From Bacillota bacterium (GTDB lineage Bacteria; Bacillota; Clostridia; Christensenellales; Christensenellaceae): 64,000 nt of DNA. The translations under genes and the position numbers were made by a program. Below the pieces are notes generated by a model. It saw only the letters and a program-made list of their open reading frames with translations, was not told the DNA's origin and did not search any database. Where the stretch lies: the NCBI GenBank assembly GCA_023393165.1, contig JAEWMJ010000024.1:8396-72395 (forward strand), given 5' to 3'. Positions 1-7,577 of the stretch are shown piece after piece; within the stretch, counting starts at the first letter, position 1, and each line of letters begins with the position of its first letter.

Positions 1-704
1 ACGGCCTGGTCAAGCGGAACATCAATCTGCTGCAGACCACCAGTCCATCCTATTTGCTGCTCGCTTCCATGGACCACGCGCTTGCCGAATTGCGGGAAAA
101 CGGCGCAAAGATGGTAGGAGACGCCGTTTTACTGCTTGAAGAGTTTATTTTAAGAGTGGGCATGCTTGGCGGATATAAATGTATTACCGCCGATATCCCA
201 AGGGGCACGGGCGCGGTTGACCGTGACATTACAAAACTGGTGATCGATGTGACCGACCGGGGAATGACAGGCTTTATGGCCGAGCAGAAATTATGCAAAA
301 GGGGCATCTATATAGAAGGGGCGGACCACCGCAATATCATACTGATGTGCTCGTATGCAAACAACCGCAGGGATTTTGAACAGCTTCTTGCCGCTTTGAA
401 CGAAATTAACGGCACAAACTTCAATATAGCGAATGCGGTGGCCGGCATGCAGTTTAACGGCAATGAACAAATCAATTACAGCATGCGGAATATCATGCTG
501 CATAAAACGGTTGCTCTGCCTTTTATAAAGTCCGTAGGCAGGATGGCCGCATGCACGGTGGGAACCTATCCGCCCGGCGTGCCGTATATTCTGCCGGGAC
601 AGGTGATCAACATAGAGGCTCTCGAACATCTGGTAATCCTTCAAAATCAGGGATACGCGCTGTTCGGAACGGACGGATATTCGCTCGACGTAGCTGATAT
701 ATAG
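1..704 (+). CDS. Orn/Lys/Arg decarboxylase family protein (YaaO-like), 3' part
   Basis: The reading frame is already open at base 3, so the gene starts upstream of the window; about 233 residues are visible. The first residues include SPSYLLLASMD, the end of the PLP-dependent aspartate-aminotransferase-fold domain of the Orn/Lys/Arg decarboxylase family; the rest is the C-terminal domain. The PLP lysine lies outside the window, so activity cannot be judged. Family members decarboxylate basic amino acids to polyamines. The gene next to tmk matches yaaO of B. subtilis. The substrate cannot be read from this fragment. tmk follows after 17 bases and is probably co-transcribed. Confidence 0.85.
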   Translation, partial: GLVKRNINLLQTTSPSYLLLASMDHALAELRENGAKMVGDAVLLLEEFILRVGMLGGYKCITADIPRGTGAVDRDITKLVIDVTDRGMTGFMAEQKLCKRGIYIEGADHRNIILMCSYANNRRDFEQLLAALNEINGTNFNIANAVAGMQFNGNEQINYSMRNIMLHKTVALPFIKSVGRMAACTVGTYPPGVPYILPGQVINIEALEHLVILQNQGYALFGTDGYSLDVADI

Positions 705-721
705 GAAAGGTTTAGCTTAAT

Positions 722-1363
722 ATGAAAGGCTTGTTTATTACATTTGAAGGCGTGGACGGCTGCGGAAAAAGCACCCAGCAAAGGTTTTTGGGGGAGTATC
801 TTACCGAAAACGGGTACGAACCGGTATTTACCCGCGAGCCGGGCGGCTGCGCGCTGTCAGAAAAGATCCGCGATCTGCTTCTGGATGTGGAAAATTCCGA
901 AATGGACGAGAAAACCGAAGCCCTGCTGTATGCGGCTGCGCGCGCGCAGCATATCGCGCAGGTGATCCGGCCTGCGCTCGATGAGGGAAAGATCGTGCTG
1001 TGCGACCGCTTTATTGATTCGTCCCTCGCCTATCAGGGCGTGGGCAGAGGGCTTGGCATACAAAATATAATGGAAATCAACCGTTTCGCAATCGGCGGAA
1101 TAATGCCGGACAAGACGTTTTTTCTGGATTTTCCACCCGAGCTCGCTTTTGAACGCATGAGCAAAAAACGCGTGCACGACCGCCTGGAACTGGAAGAGAT
1201 GGAGTTCCATAAAATGCTTTACAAGGGGTTTGTAGAACTCAGCCGGTTGTATCCCGAACGGGTGATCCGTGTGGACGCAAGCGGCAATAAATATGAAACA
1301 AGTGAAAAAATAAAAAAAATGATGTCGGATATACTGGCCGGACGGGACAATCAAAATGGATAA
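722..1363 (+). CDS. tmk: Thymidylate kinase
   Basis: Phosphorylates dTMP to dTDP in the cytoplasm with ATP, for DNA synthesis. The 213 residues match the family length. A P-loop GVDGCGKS lies at residues 10-17, the TREPGG substrate segment at 37-42 and the DRF motif at 95-97; the LID region around MSKKRVHDRLE follows. ATG at 722 is preceded by a GGAAAGG-like ribosome site. The stop overlaps the start of holB by 8 bases, implying translational coupling. Order yaaO-tmk-holB is that of B. subtilis. Confidence 0.97.
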   Translation: MKGLFITFEGVDGCGKSTQQRFLGEYLTENGYEPVFTREPGGCALSEKIRDLLLDVENSEMDEKTEALLYAAARAQHIAQVIRPALDEGKIVLCDRFIDSSLAYQGVGRGLGIQNIMEINRFAIGGIMPDKTFFLDFPPELAFERMSKKRVHDRLELEEMEFHKMLYKGFVELSRLYPERVIRVDASGNKYETSEKIKKMMSDILAGRDNQNG

Positions 1364-2306
1364 CGTTCTTGAAGGCGCGCTTAAAACCGGAAATATCGCG
1401 GGAGCGTATCTCATCGAAGGAAGTTTCGGATACGTTCAGGCCGAAACGGATGCATTCATCGGAAAACTGTTTTGCGAGTCGGGCGCCGGGTGCGGAACCT
1501 GTTCGGGGTGCCGGAAGATAAAGGCAGGGTTTCATCCGGACCTTTTAAAAATTACTCCGAGCGGCCAAAGCATCAAGGTGGAAGATGTGGAGGAACTGGG
1601 CGAATGGATAGCCAGAAAGCCCTTTGAAGGCGGATATAAGGCGATAGTCATACATAATGCGGGATTAATGGTTGAAGCCGTACAAAATAAGCTTTTAAAA
1701 TCCATGGAGGAACCGCCGGACAGGACGGTTTTCCTGCTGGGCGCGGACAACAGGAAAAACATATTGCCTACCGTGTTGTCGCGTTGTATAATTATTAGAA
1801 TGCATTCAGGCGGCCGGGATGCCGTAGTCGGCGAATTGAAAAAACGGTTCGAACTGTCTACCATGAGCGCCGCAGTGCTCGCAAGAACGGTTAATTTCGA
1901 CCCATATGCCGCTGCAGAACTTGTGCGCAGAAACTACCCGGAGACCAGGGAAGACTGTCTGCGGGCGGCCAAACGGCTGCTAGAGGCGAAAAACAGGGCT
2001 ATCAGCATGATTTTGGACCTGCTGTTGAAACATGCTGAAAACCTGGACGACGTTTTTTTGGCGCTGGAATGCTTTTTAAGAGACATTTTGATATATAAAA
2101 ATACGAATAGCGACGGGCTTATTCGAAATACGGATAAAATTATCGATATTAAGGCTTACGCCGCAAGACTTTCGAACAGCAAACTGACAAGAGTGCTTCA
2201 GATTCTTCAGCAAACGGATGAAAAAAGAAAAATTTGCCTGGGGCTTATAAAAAAACTGTTGCTGGAGAACATGCTTTTCGAGATATTGGAGGTTTTACTT
2301 ACATGA
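1356..2306 (+). CDS. holB: DNA polymerase III delta' subunit
   Basis: Clamp-loader subunit that helps open the sliding clamp at the replication fork. 316 residues. A zinc-module cysteine set is visible (Cys40, 46, 49, 52, in CGTCSGC), and the SRC motif of clamp-loader subunits is at 142-144. The Walker A position (around residues 19-28) carries no GKT, as expected for delta', which does not hydrolyse ATP. The start lies inside the tmk 3' end and the stop overlaps ricT as ATGA, so tmk-holB-ricT form one translationally coupled unit. Confidence 0.93.
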   Translation: MDNVLEGALKTGNIAGAYLIEGSFGYVQAETDAFIGKLFCESGAGCGTCSGCRKIKAGFHPDLLKITPSGQSIKVEDVEELGEWIARKPFEGGYKAIVIHNAGLMVEAVQNKLLKSMEEPPDRTVFLLGADNRKNILPTVLSRCIIIRMHSGGRDAVVGELKKRFELSTMSAAVLARTVNFDPYAAAELVRRNYPETREDCLRAAKRLLEAKNRAISMILDLLLKHAENLDDVFLALECFLRDILIYKNTNSDGLIRNTDKIIDIKAYAARLSNSKLTRVLQILQQTDEKRKICLGLIKKLLLENMLFEILEVLLT

Positions 2307-3178
2307 ATAAAACAGTAATTGGCGTCCGGTTTAAGGATGTCGGCAAGGTATATTATTTTGATCCGGGCGACGTGCAGATAGATGTTGGGGAAGGCGTGAT
2401 CGTCGAGACCGTACGGGGCGTGGAATTTGGAGAGGTTGTTCTGCAGCCGCGGGAAGTTGAAGAAGATAAAATTGTCAAACCATTAAAATCCATCATAAAA
2501 AAAGCCGACGAAAAAGACTACGCAAAGCTGGAGACCAATAAAAAGAAAGAAGAAGAGGCATTTAGGATCTGCCTTGAAAAAATAAAAAAACACAACATGC
2601 AAATGAAGCTGATCAATGTGGAATACACCTTTGACGGCAACAAGATTATTTTTTATTTTACCGCCGACGGCAGGGTTGATTTCAGGGAATTGGTGAAAGA
2701 CCTGGCCAGCATATTCAAAACGCGCATCGAGCTCCGGCAGATAGGCGTCCGGGATGAAGCTAAGATGCTGGGCGGCCTTGGACCCTGCGGACGTCCGTGT
2801 TGTTGTTCGCAGTTCCTGGGGGATTTTCAGCCTGTGTCCATCCGCATGGCAAAAGAACAGAATCTTTCTTTATCGCCTACCAAGATCAGCGGACTGTGCG
2901 GCCGCCTGATGTGCTGCCTGAATTACGAAAACGAACATTACAAATGCATGCGCTGCAAACTTCCCAAGGTTGGAAGCATTATTAAAACCGAGGACGGCGA
3001 TGCGGAAGTAGTGGAAACCAATGCGATCACGGAAATGGTCGTTGCAAAGGTCATACTGCCGGATAATACCGTGGCTATGAAGAAGTACACACTTTCCGAT
3101 ATCGAGGTTAAGATCGCTGGGAACGTGGACGAAGACATTGTGATCAATGATGAAATCAAGTCTATCCTGGATGAATAA
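2303..3178 (+). CDS. ricT: RicT/YaaT, PSP1-domain RNA-processing cofactor
   Basis: In B. subtilis RicT joins RicA and RicF in the Fe-S 'Y-complex' that guides RNase Y and affects sporulation and competence. ATG at 2303 is chosen because it overlaps the holB stop and sits 10 bases after GGAGG; an upstream in-frame start at 2234 would lie deep in holB. 291 residues; cysteine-rich patches at 162-168 (CGRPCCC) and 199-218 (two CC/CxxC sets) match the family's iron-sulphur ligands. ricA and ricF are not in the window. Confidence 0.93.
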   Translation: MNKTVIGVRFKDVGKVYYFDPGDVQIDVGEGVIVETVRGVEFGEVVLQPREVEEDKIVKPLKSIIKKADEKDYAKLETNKKKEEEAFRICLEKIKKHNMQMKLINVEYTFDGNKIIFYFTADGRVDFRELVKDLASIFKTRIELRQIGVRDEAKMLGGLGPCGRPCCCSQFLGDFQPVSIRMAKEQNLSLSPTKISGLCGRLMCCLNYENEHYKCMRCKLPKVGSIIKTEDGDAEVVETNAITEMVVAKVILPDNTVAMKKYTLSDIEVKIAGNVDEDIVINDEIKSILDE

Positions 3179-3205
3179 TTATAACGCGAATAATATAAAA
3201 AGATG

Positions 3206-3233
3206 TTGCAATTTGCAGTTTAAATGATACAAT
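3206..3233 (+). promoter_or_regulatory. Promoter of the ferredoxin gene
   Basis: TTGCAA (3206-3211), a 16-base spacer and TACAAT (3228-3233) lie about 30 bases before the ferredoxin start. This makes the ferredoxin a separate transcription unit inside the ricT-trmN6 interval. Confidence 0.6.
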
Positions 3234-3264
3234 AAAACTGTTAAAAATTTTGGAGGTGAATTAT

Positions 3265-3438
3265 ATGGCATACAAAATTGACGCTGATACCTGCATTTCC
3301 TGCGGCGCATGCGCGGCGGATTGCCCGGCTGAAGCAATCTCTGACGGCGGCGATTCCTATGTGATCGACGCGGAAACCTGCATTTCCTGCGGTGCGTGCG
3401 CTGATACCTGCCCTGCGGAAGCAATTTCTGAGGAATAA
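3265..3438 (+). CDS. 2[4Fe-4S] ferredoxin
   Basis: Small low-potential electron carrier of anaerobes. 57 residues with two CxxCxxCxxxCP clusters (Cys10/13/16/20 and Cys39/42/45/49) in an internally duplicated sequence, the classic clostridial ferredoxin layout. ATG at 3265 follows TGGAGGTG by 7 bases; the in-frame upstream start at 3250 precedes that site and is rejected. It is monocistronic, with its own promoter and a strong terminator. Partner enzymes cannot be named from context. Confidence 0.96.
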   Translation: MAYKIDADTCISCGACAADCPAEAISDGGDSYVIDAETCISCGACADTCPAEAISEE

Positions 3439-3450
3439 TCAGATTCGAAA

Positions 3451-3478
3451 CAGGCGATACAATCGCCTGTTTTTTTTT
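3451..3478 (+). terminator. Rho-independent terminator of the ferredoxin gene
   Basis: Perfect 8-bp stem CAGGCGAT / ATCGCCTG with a 3-base loop, followed by nine T. Confidence 0.93.
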
Positions 3479-3514
3479 GCAGTTTTTAGGCTATATAACG
3501 CACTGTATTTTGTG

Positions 3515-3520
3515 TATAAT
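3515..3520 (+). promoter_or_regulatory. -10 box (TATAAT) directly ahead of trmN6
   Basis: TATAAT ends 6 bases before the trmN6 ATG, so transcription would begin at or next to the start codon. No convincing -35 box is seen at 16-18 bases spacing. Confidence 0.4.
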
Positions 3521-3526
3521 ACAGTC

Positions 3527-4258
3527 ATGGAAGAATTGAAACAAAACGAGCGGATCGACGATCTGCAGTACAAAGGCCTTCGTATAATACAAAATACTGA
3601 ACTGTTCTGTTTTGGCACAGATTCGGTCTTGCTGGCCAACTTTGTACAGGTTAAAAAAGGGGAGACGGTCGCGGACCTTGGATGCGGCAATGGAATCCTT
3701 TCCGTACTCATTGGGGGTAAAAATCCGGGCAACCGGGTATACGCGGTGGAAATACAGCACGCTCTTTTTGATCTGGCGCAAAGGAACATCGAACTGAACG
3801 GGCTTCAGAATATAACGGCGCTGAAAGGAAACTTAAAAGAAGCCCATACCCTTTTTCCCAGATGCAATGTGGTGGTGTGCAATCCTCCCTATGAAAGGCT
3901 GGGAACAGGGAAGGCGTCACCAAACGAAAGTCACCGGATAGCCCGGCATGAAATCAAATGCAATTTCGAGGATATAGCGGCCGCTTCTTCGCGTCTCCTG
4001 GGCGACGGAGGAAGGTTTTATTTTATCAACAGGGCGGAGCGCCTGACCGAGCTCATCAAAACCTTGCTGAAATACAATCTTGAGCCCAAATGCGCCCGGT
4101 TTATCCATGCAAATAGCCGCGAGCGGGCAAAATACGTTTTGCTGGGGGCGTCGAAAAACGGCGGGCAGGGCCTTCAGGTAATGCCGCCGCTGATCGTCTA
4201 CGATGACGAAGGCCATTACTCCAAAGAAGTGAAAATACTGTACGACGGGGAGAAATAA
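3527..4258 (+). CDS. trmN6: tRNA1(Val) (adenine-N6)-methyltransferase family protein
   Basis: SAM-dependent N6-adenine methylase of the YfiC/TrmN6 (YabB) group, modifying tRNA adenine. 243 residues from ATG 3527: SAM-binding motif DLGCGNG at 50-56 and catalytic NPPY at 119-122. The open frame reaches back to 3392, but that stretch crosses the ferredoxin terminator and is not coding. There is no Shine-Dalgarno ahead of 3527, only a -10 box. It abuts rsmI (stop TAA directly followed by ATG), as in B. subtilis yabB-yazA-yabC without yazA. Confidence 0.88.
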   Translation: MEELKQNERIDDLQYKGLRIIQNTELFCFGTDSVLLANFVQVKKGETVADLGCGNGILSVLIGGKNPGNRVYAVEIQHALFDLAQRNIELNGLQNITALKGNLKEAHTLFPRCNVVVCNPPYERLGTGKASPNESHRIARHEIKCNFEDIAAASSRLLGDGGRFYFINRAERLTELIKTLLKYNLEPKCARFIHANSRERAKYVLLGASKNGGQGLQVMPPLIVYDDEGHYSKEVKILYDGEK

Positions 4259-5083
4259 ATGAGCGCGGGAAAACTATATATTGTGGCTACGCCGATAGGC
4301 AATTTAAAAGATATCACGCTGCGGGCTCTGGAAACGCTGGAGCAGGCCGATTTCATCGCCGCGGAAGATACACGCAGGACGGGTGTTCTGTTAAAACAGT
4401 ACAATATCAGGACCAGCCTTATCAGCTATCATGAATACAGCGGAGAAAAAAAGGAGAATGAAATTTTGGGGCTCCTTCTTTCAGGAAAGAATATCGCCCT
4501 GGTAAGCGACGCGGGAACCCCGCTGATATCCGATCCGGGATACCCCATCGTCAAATCCGCAAGGGAAGCCGGTGTTGAGACCGTTTGCGTTCCGGGCGCA
4601 TGCGCGGCGATAGCCGCCATGTCCGTGGCAGCCGTCGGCGAAGGAAAGTTCGTATTCTGGGGATTCCTTGACGCAAAGTCAAGCGTCCGCAGAAAACAGC
4701 TTGAGCAGATAAAAAATTATCCGCTTCCGGTTGTGCTCTATGAGAGCCCTCACCGGCTTCTATTAACGCTCCGCGATATCGAAGCGGTATGCGGCGGCGC
4801 GACCAGGATCGTGGTTGCCCGTGAACTCACTAAAATATACGAGGAATTTTTTTTCGGAGATATTCAGGAAGCGGTTGCCGAATTTGAGCGGCGCGAAGCG
4901 CGGGGCGAATTTGTACTGATACTCGAATTTGAACAGGAAATTAAAGAATTTTCCGACGGGGAAATCCGTGCTATGCTGGACGAATGCATGGCGAAGAATA
5001 TGACAAAAAAAGACGCTGTAGCTGATGTCGCCAAGCGCCTTCATTTGCCCAAAAATAAAATTTATAAGATTTCTTTAGGCTAG
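4259..5083 (+). CDS. rsmI: 16S rRNA (cytidine1402-2'-O)-methyltransferase
   Basis: Methylates the ribose of C1402 in the decoding centre of 16S rRNA using SAM. 274 residues; the tetrapyrrole-methylase fold shows ATPIGN near residue 10, SDAGTPLISDPGYP around residues 82-95, and a C-terminal RsmI-specific helical tail. The start abuts the trmN6 stop. It ends one base before the 3' end of the convergent AbrB-like gene, with no hairpin terminator between them. Confidence 0.95.
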   Translation: MSAGKLYIVATPIGNLKDITLRALETLEQADFIAAEDTRRTGVLLKQYNIRTSLISYHEYSGEKKENEILGLLLSGKNIALVSDAGTPLISDPGYPIVKSAREAGVETVCVPGACAAIAAMSVAAVGEGKFVFWGFLDAKSSVRRKQLEQIKNYPLPVVLYESPHRLLLTLRDIEAVCGGATRIVVARELTKIYEEFFFGDIQEAVAEFERREARGEFVLILEFEQEIKEFSDGEIRAMLDECMAKNMTKKDAVADVAKRLHLPKNKIYKISLG

Positions 5084-5084
5084 G

Positions 5085-5324
5085 TTACTTTTTCAATTCA
5101 CTTATGCATTTTGAACATACGTTTCTACCTTTGTAGACCTTGATATCATCCATGCTGTCACAGAATATGCAAGACGGCTGATATTTTTTAAGAACGATCT
5201 TGTCTTCGTCCACAAAAATTTCTACCGGGTCCTTGCAATTGATGTTCAAGATCCTTCTCAACTCGATGGGTAGAACAATTCGCCCAAGTGAATCAACAGG
5301 GCGCACGATTCCTGTAGATTTCAT
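5085..5324 (-). CDS. AbrB/SpoVT-family transition regulator with C-terminal Cys4 motif
   Basis: DNA-binding swapped-hairpin AbrB domain at residues 1-50 (MKSTGIVRPVDSLGRIVLP), nearly identical in layout to AbrB. The 79-residue protein continues with CxxC-x14-CxxC (Cys52, 55, 70, 73), which suggests a small metal-binding C-terminus. ATG is preceded by AAAGGAAG. In B. subtilis abrB lies at this same place next to yabC (rsmI); there AbrB represses post-exponential genes. Whether this one has that role is inference. Confidence 0.85.
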   Translation of the reverse strand: MKSTGIVRPVDSLGRIVLPIELRRILNINCKDPVEIFVDEDKIVLKKYQPSCIFCDSMDDIKVYKGRNVCSKCISELKK

Positions 5325-5582
5325 AGCATTTACTTCCTTTCAGTTCTGGGTACTTTTCTTATAATAACAAATCTAACAAATTTCGTCAATTATTTTTATT
5401 TTCTTTTTAGGAAGATTTTATTGAAATTATAAGAATTCTGTTTATACATATATTACCACGATTTAAATAAAAATACAGTATTTTTTTTGTGTCATTTCTA
5501 TGAAATTTTTATGAACCAATCCTTGATGTATGCAATGTAATATATGAATTTTTGGGGCATAAAATGATAACAGGTGAGGCAG
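5325..5582. other. AT-rich divergent intergenic region
   Basis: About 258 bases between the divergent AbrB-like gene and spmA. Very AT-rich with long A/T tracts. No ORF with a ribosome site, no clear hairpin. It presumably holds both promoters, but I could not pick convincing boxes. Confidence 0.5.
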
Positions 5583-6158
5583 ATGCTGAATTATATTTGG
5601 GTATTTATGGTCATAATCGGGATTATAGTGGGTATTGCAACAGGCAGGCAGGAAGCCATTGTGGATGCGGTGCTGAACAGCGCCAAGAATTCCGCAACCA
5701 TGATTCTAGGCCTTATTGGCATATATGTTTTCTGGATGGGCATACTCAATATAGCAAAGGATGCAGGAATTGTGGATAAACTTGCAAAAAGGCTGAAAAA
5801 AGCGCTGTGTTTTTTGTTCCCGAGCGTTCCGCCAAACAGCGACGCGGCTGGGTTTATATCTCTAAACCTTGTGGCGAATATGCTGGGCATGGGCAATGCG
5901 GCGACGCCGTTCGGCCTTTCCGCAATGCGTGAATTGGATAAACTGAACGGGCACAGGAAAATTGCGAGTAATGCAATGGTTATGTTCCTCGTGATCAATG
6001 CATCCTCTATCCAGATACTGCCGCTTACGCTGATAGCCATCCGCGGCACATACGGGTCGGCGCAGCCTGCGGATATAGTGCTGCCGTCGCTCATAACGAC
6101 TGGGGTATCCACGCTGGTCGCTATTGTGGCGGCTAAAATAATGGAAAGAAGGTACTGA
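5583..6158 (+). CDS. spmA: Spore maturation protein A
   Basis: Membrane protein involved in spore core dehydration and heat resistance in Bacillus and Clostridium. 191 residues, several hydrophobic segments (for example 2-20 and 40-60), a Gate/nucleoside-recognition-type domain and the conserved patch SLNLVANMLGMGNAATPFG. ATG 5583 is chosen because AGGTGAGG lies just before it; GTG 5574 is part of that site. spmB follows after one base. Confidence 0.93.
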   Translation: MLNYIWVFMVIIGIIVGIATGRQEAIVDAVLNSAKNSATMILGLIGIYVFWMGILNIAKDAGIVDKLAKRLKKALCFLFPSVPPNSDAAGFISLNLVANMLGMGNAATPFGLSAMRELDKLNGHRKIASNAMVMFLVINASSIQILPLTLIAIRGTYGSAQPADIVLPSLITTGVSTLVAIVAAKIMERRY

Positions 6159-6159
6159 T

Positions 6160-6687
6160 ATGGATCTTATCAATTACATATCCATGCTTTGCGTACCTGG
6201 TTTCATATTATTGGTGGTATCGGCAGGTTTAAAGAAAAAAGTTCCCGTATTCGATTCGTTCGTTCAGGGGGCAAAGGGCGGAATCGGAATAGCGTTCAAG
6301 ATACTGCCCTATGTGGTCGGCATGGTATTTGCGGTGGACATATTCAAGGCGTCGGGTTGTTTTGAATACATCGCGCAGGGGATCGCGGCGATCATTGGGC
6401 CGTTATTTCCGCCCGAAATCCTCCCGCTTGCCCTGATAAGGCCGTTTTCAGGCGGCGCGGCAACGGGCGTCTTGATCGGAATATTTACAATGTCCGGTCC
6501 TGATTCGTTTGCCGGCAGGGTTGCCAGTACGATGATGGGGTCTTCCGAGACGCTGTTTTACACCGTGTCCCTGTATTACGGGAGTATCGGCGTAAAACAT
6601 ACCCGGCATACCATCCCGGCCTCCCTTGTAGCCGAGGTCTCTAATGTGATCGTTGCGGTTGCAATCTGCGCCATCATATTCGCATAA
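6160..6687 (+). CDS. spmB: Spore maturation protein B
   Basis: Partner of SpmA; both are needed for normal spore dehydration. 175 residues, strongly hydrophobic, with the family signature around LIRPFSGGAATGVL and MMGSSETLFYTVSLYYG. ATG follows the spmA stop directly. The pair suggests the organism descends from, or is, a spore-former. Confidence 0.94.
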   Translation: MDLINYISMLCVPGFILLVVSAGLKKKVPVFDSFVQGAKGGIGIAFKILPYVVGMVFAVDIFKASGCFEYIAQGIAAIIGPLFPPEILPLALIRPFSGGAATGVLIGIFTMSGPDSFAGRVASTMMGSSETLFYTVSLYYGSIGVKHTRHTIPASLVAEVSNVIVAVAICAIIFA

Positions 6688-6700
6688 AACCAAATAAAAC

Positions 6701-6729
6701 TTGAAAAAAAAATTTTTTTGTAGTAAAGT
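6701..6729 (+). promoter_or_regulatory. Possible promoter of the ComB-like gene
   Basis: TTGAAA (6701-6706), a 17-base spacer and TAAAGT (6724-6729), about 30 bases before the next start. The -10 match is weak. Confidence 0.35.
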
Positions 6730-6759
6730 TAGGTATCATAAAAAAAGGCAGGCATAAGA

Positions 6760-7473
6760 ATGCAAATAACAGTATCTGTTACACCCAAGTATTTGAAGCC
6801 CGGAGAACTTGCCGATAAAACGGCGGTGGTTATAGACGTTTTGCGCGCTTCTTCAACAATTGTAACGGCTTTGCAGAACGAATGCGACAGGATCATTCCG
6901 GCGATCAGTCCGAATGAAGCTGCAAAGATAAAAAAGGTTTCGGAAGGTGAAATCCTGCTGGGCGGCGAAATGGATTCCAAAAAAATTCAGGGGTTTGATT
7001 TAGGCAATTCCCCGCTTGAATATACCAAAGAAAATATTGAGGAGAAAATCATCGTATTTTCCACTGCAAACGGTTCTGTGGCAATCAAGCGGTGCGATGA
7101 TGCCGCCGAGGTATTGGTCGGATGCATGCTCAACGCCAAAGCGGTCGCAAAGGAAGTACTGGAAATCGGCAGGGACACATATCTTGTTTGCGCCAGTACC
7201 CGCGGAAAGTTTTCCACGGACGACATTATCGCTACAGGCTGCATCCTGGACAGGATCATCGGCATGGATGGAACGGTGGAACTCGACGATCTTGGAAGGG
7301 TAGCCCTTAAATTGTACAGAAATGCAAAAAAGGACCTGATGGCCGCATTTGAAGGCTGCATGCATTTTGATCATCTGATGAGCCTTGGGTTTAGGGAAGA
7401 CGTGGAATTCTGCTTACAGGAAGATCTCTTTGATGTTGTGCCGGTATATAAAGAAGGGGTCATAACAAAATAA
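6760..7473 (+). CDS. comB: 2-phosphosulfolactate phosphatase-like protein (ComB family)
   Basis: ComB enzymes are Mg-dependent phosphatases, first described in methanogen coenzyme M synthesis; most bacterial homologues have an unproved substrate. 237 residues with family landmarks VIDVLRASSTI (residues 24-34), GGE...GFDLGNSPLEY (about 68-88) and STANGS. No other coenzyme M or sulfolactate gene is nearby, so the physiological substrate is unknown. metG lies 104 bases downstream. Confidence 0.82.
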   Translation: MQITVSVTPKYLKPGELADKTAVVIDVLRASSTIVTALQNECDRIIPAISPNEAAKIKKVSEGEILLGGEMDSKKIQGFDLGNSPLEYTKENIEEKIIVFSTANGSVAIKRCDDAAEVLVGCMLNAKAVAKEVLEIGRDTYLVCASTRGKFSTDDIIATGCILDRIIGMDGTVELDDLGRVALKLYRNAKKDLMAAFEGCMHFDHLMSLGFREDVEFCLQEDLFDVVPVYKEGVITK

Positions 7474-7499
7474 AGAACGCATGCAAGCGTTGTTATATT

Positions 7500-7539
7500 C
7501 TCAAAGAAACTCCGGAAAGAATTTCGGGGTGGCTTTGAG
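7500..7539 (+). other. Stem-loop in the comB-metG gap / metG leader
   Basis: CTCAAAG (7500-7506) pairs with CTTTGAG (7533-7539), and inside it ACTCCG can pair with CGGGGT. There is no T tract, so it is more likely a leader structure than a terminator. It lacks T-box or SAM-riboswitch hallmarks. Confidence 0.5.
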
Positions 7540-7577
7540 ATACGTTTGTTTCAAAGATAAGCATAAGGAGAATAGTG

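Noticed and set aside
7474..7577. T-box or SAM riboswitch ahead of metG
   Set aside because: Only about 100 bases, one stem-loop, no T-box bulge sequence and no terminator/antiterminator pair.
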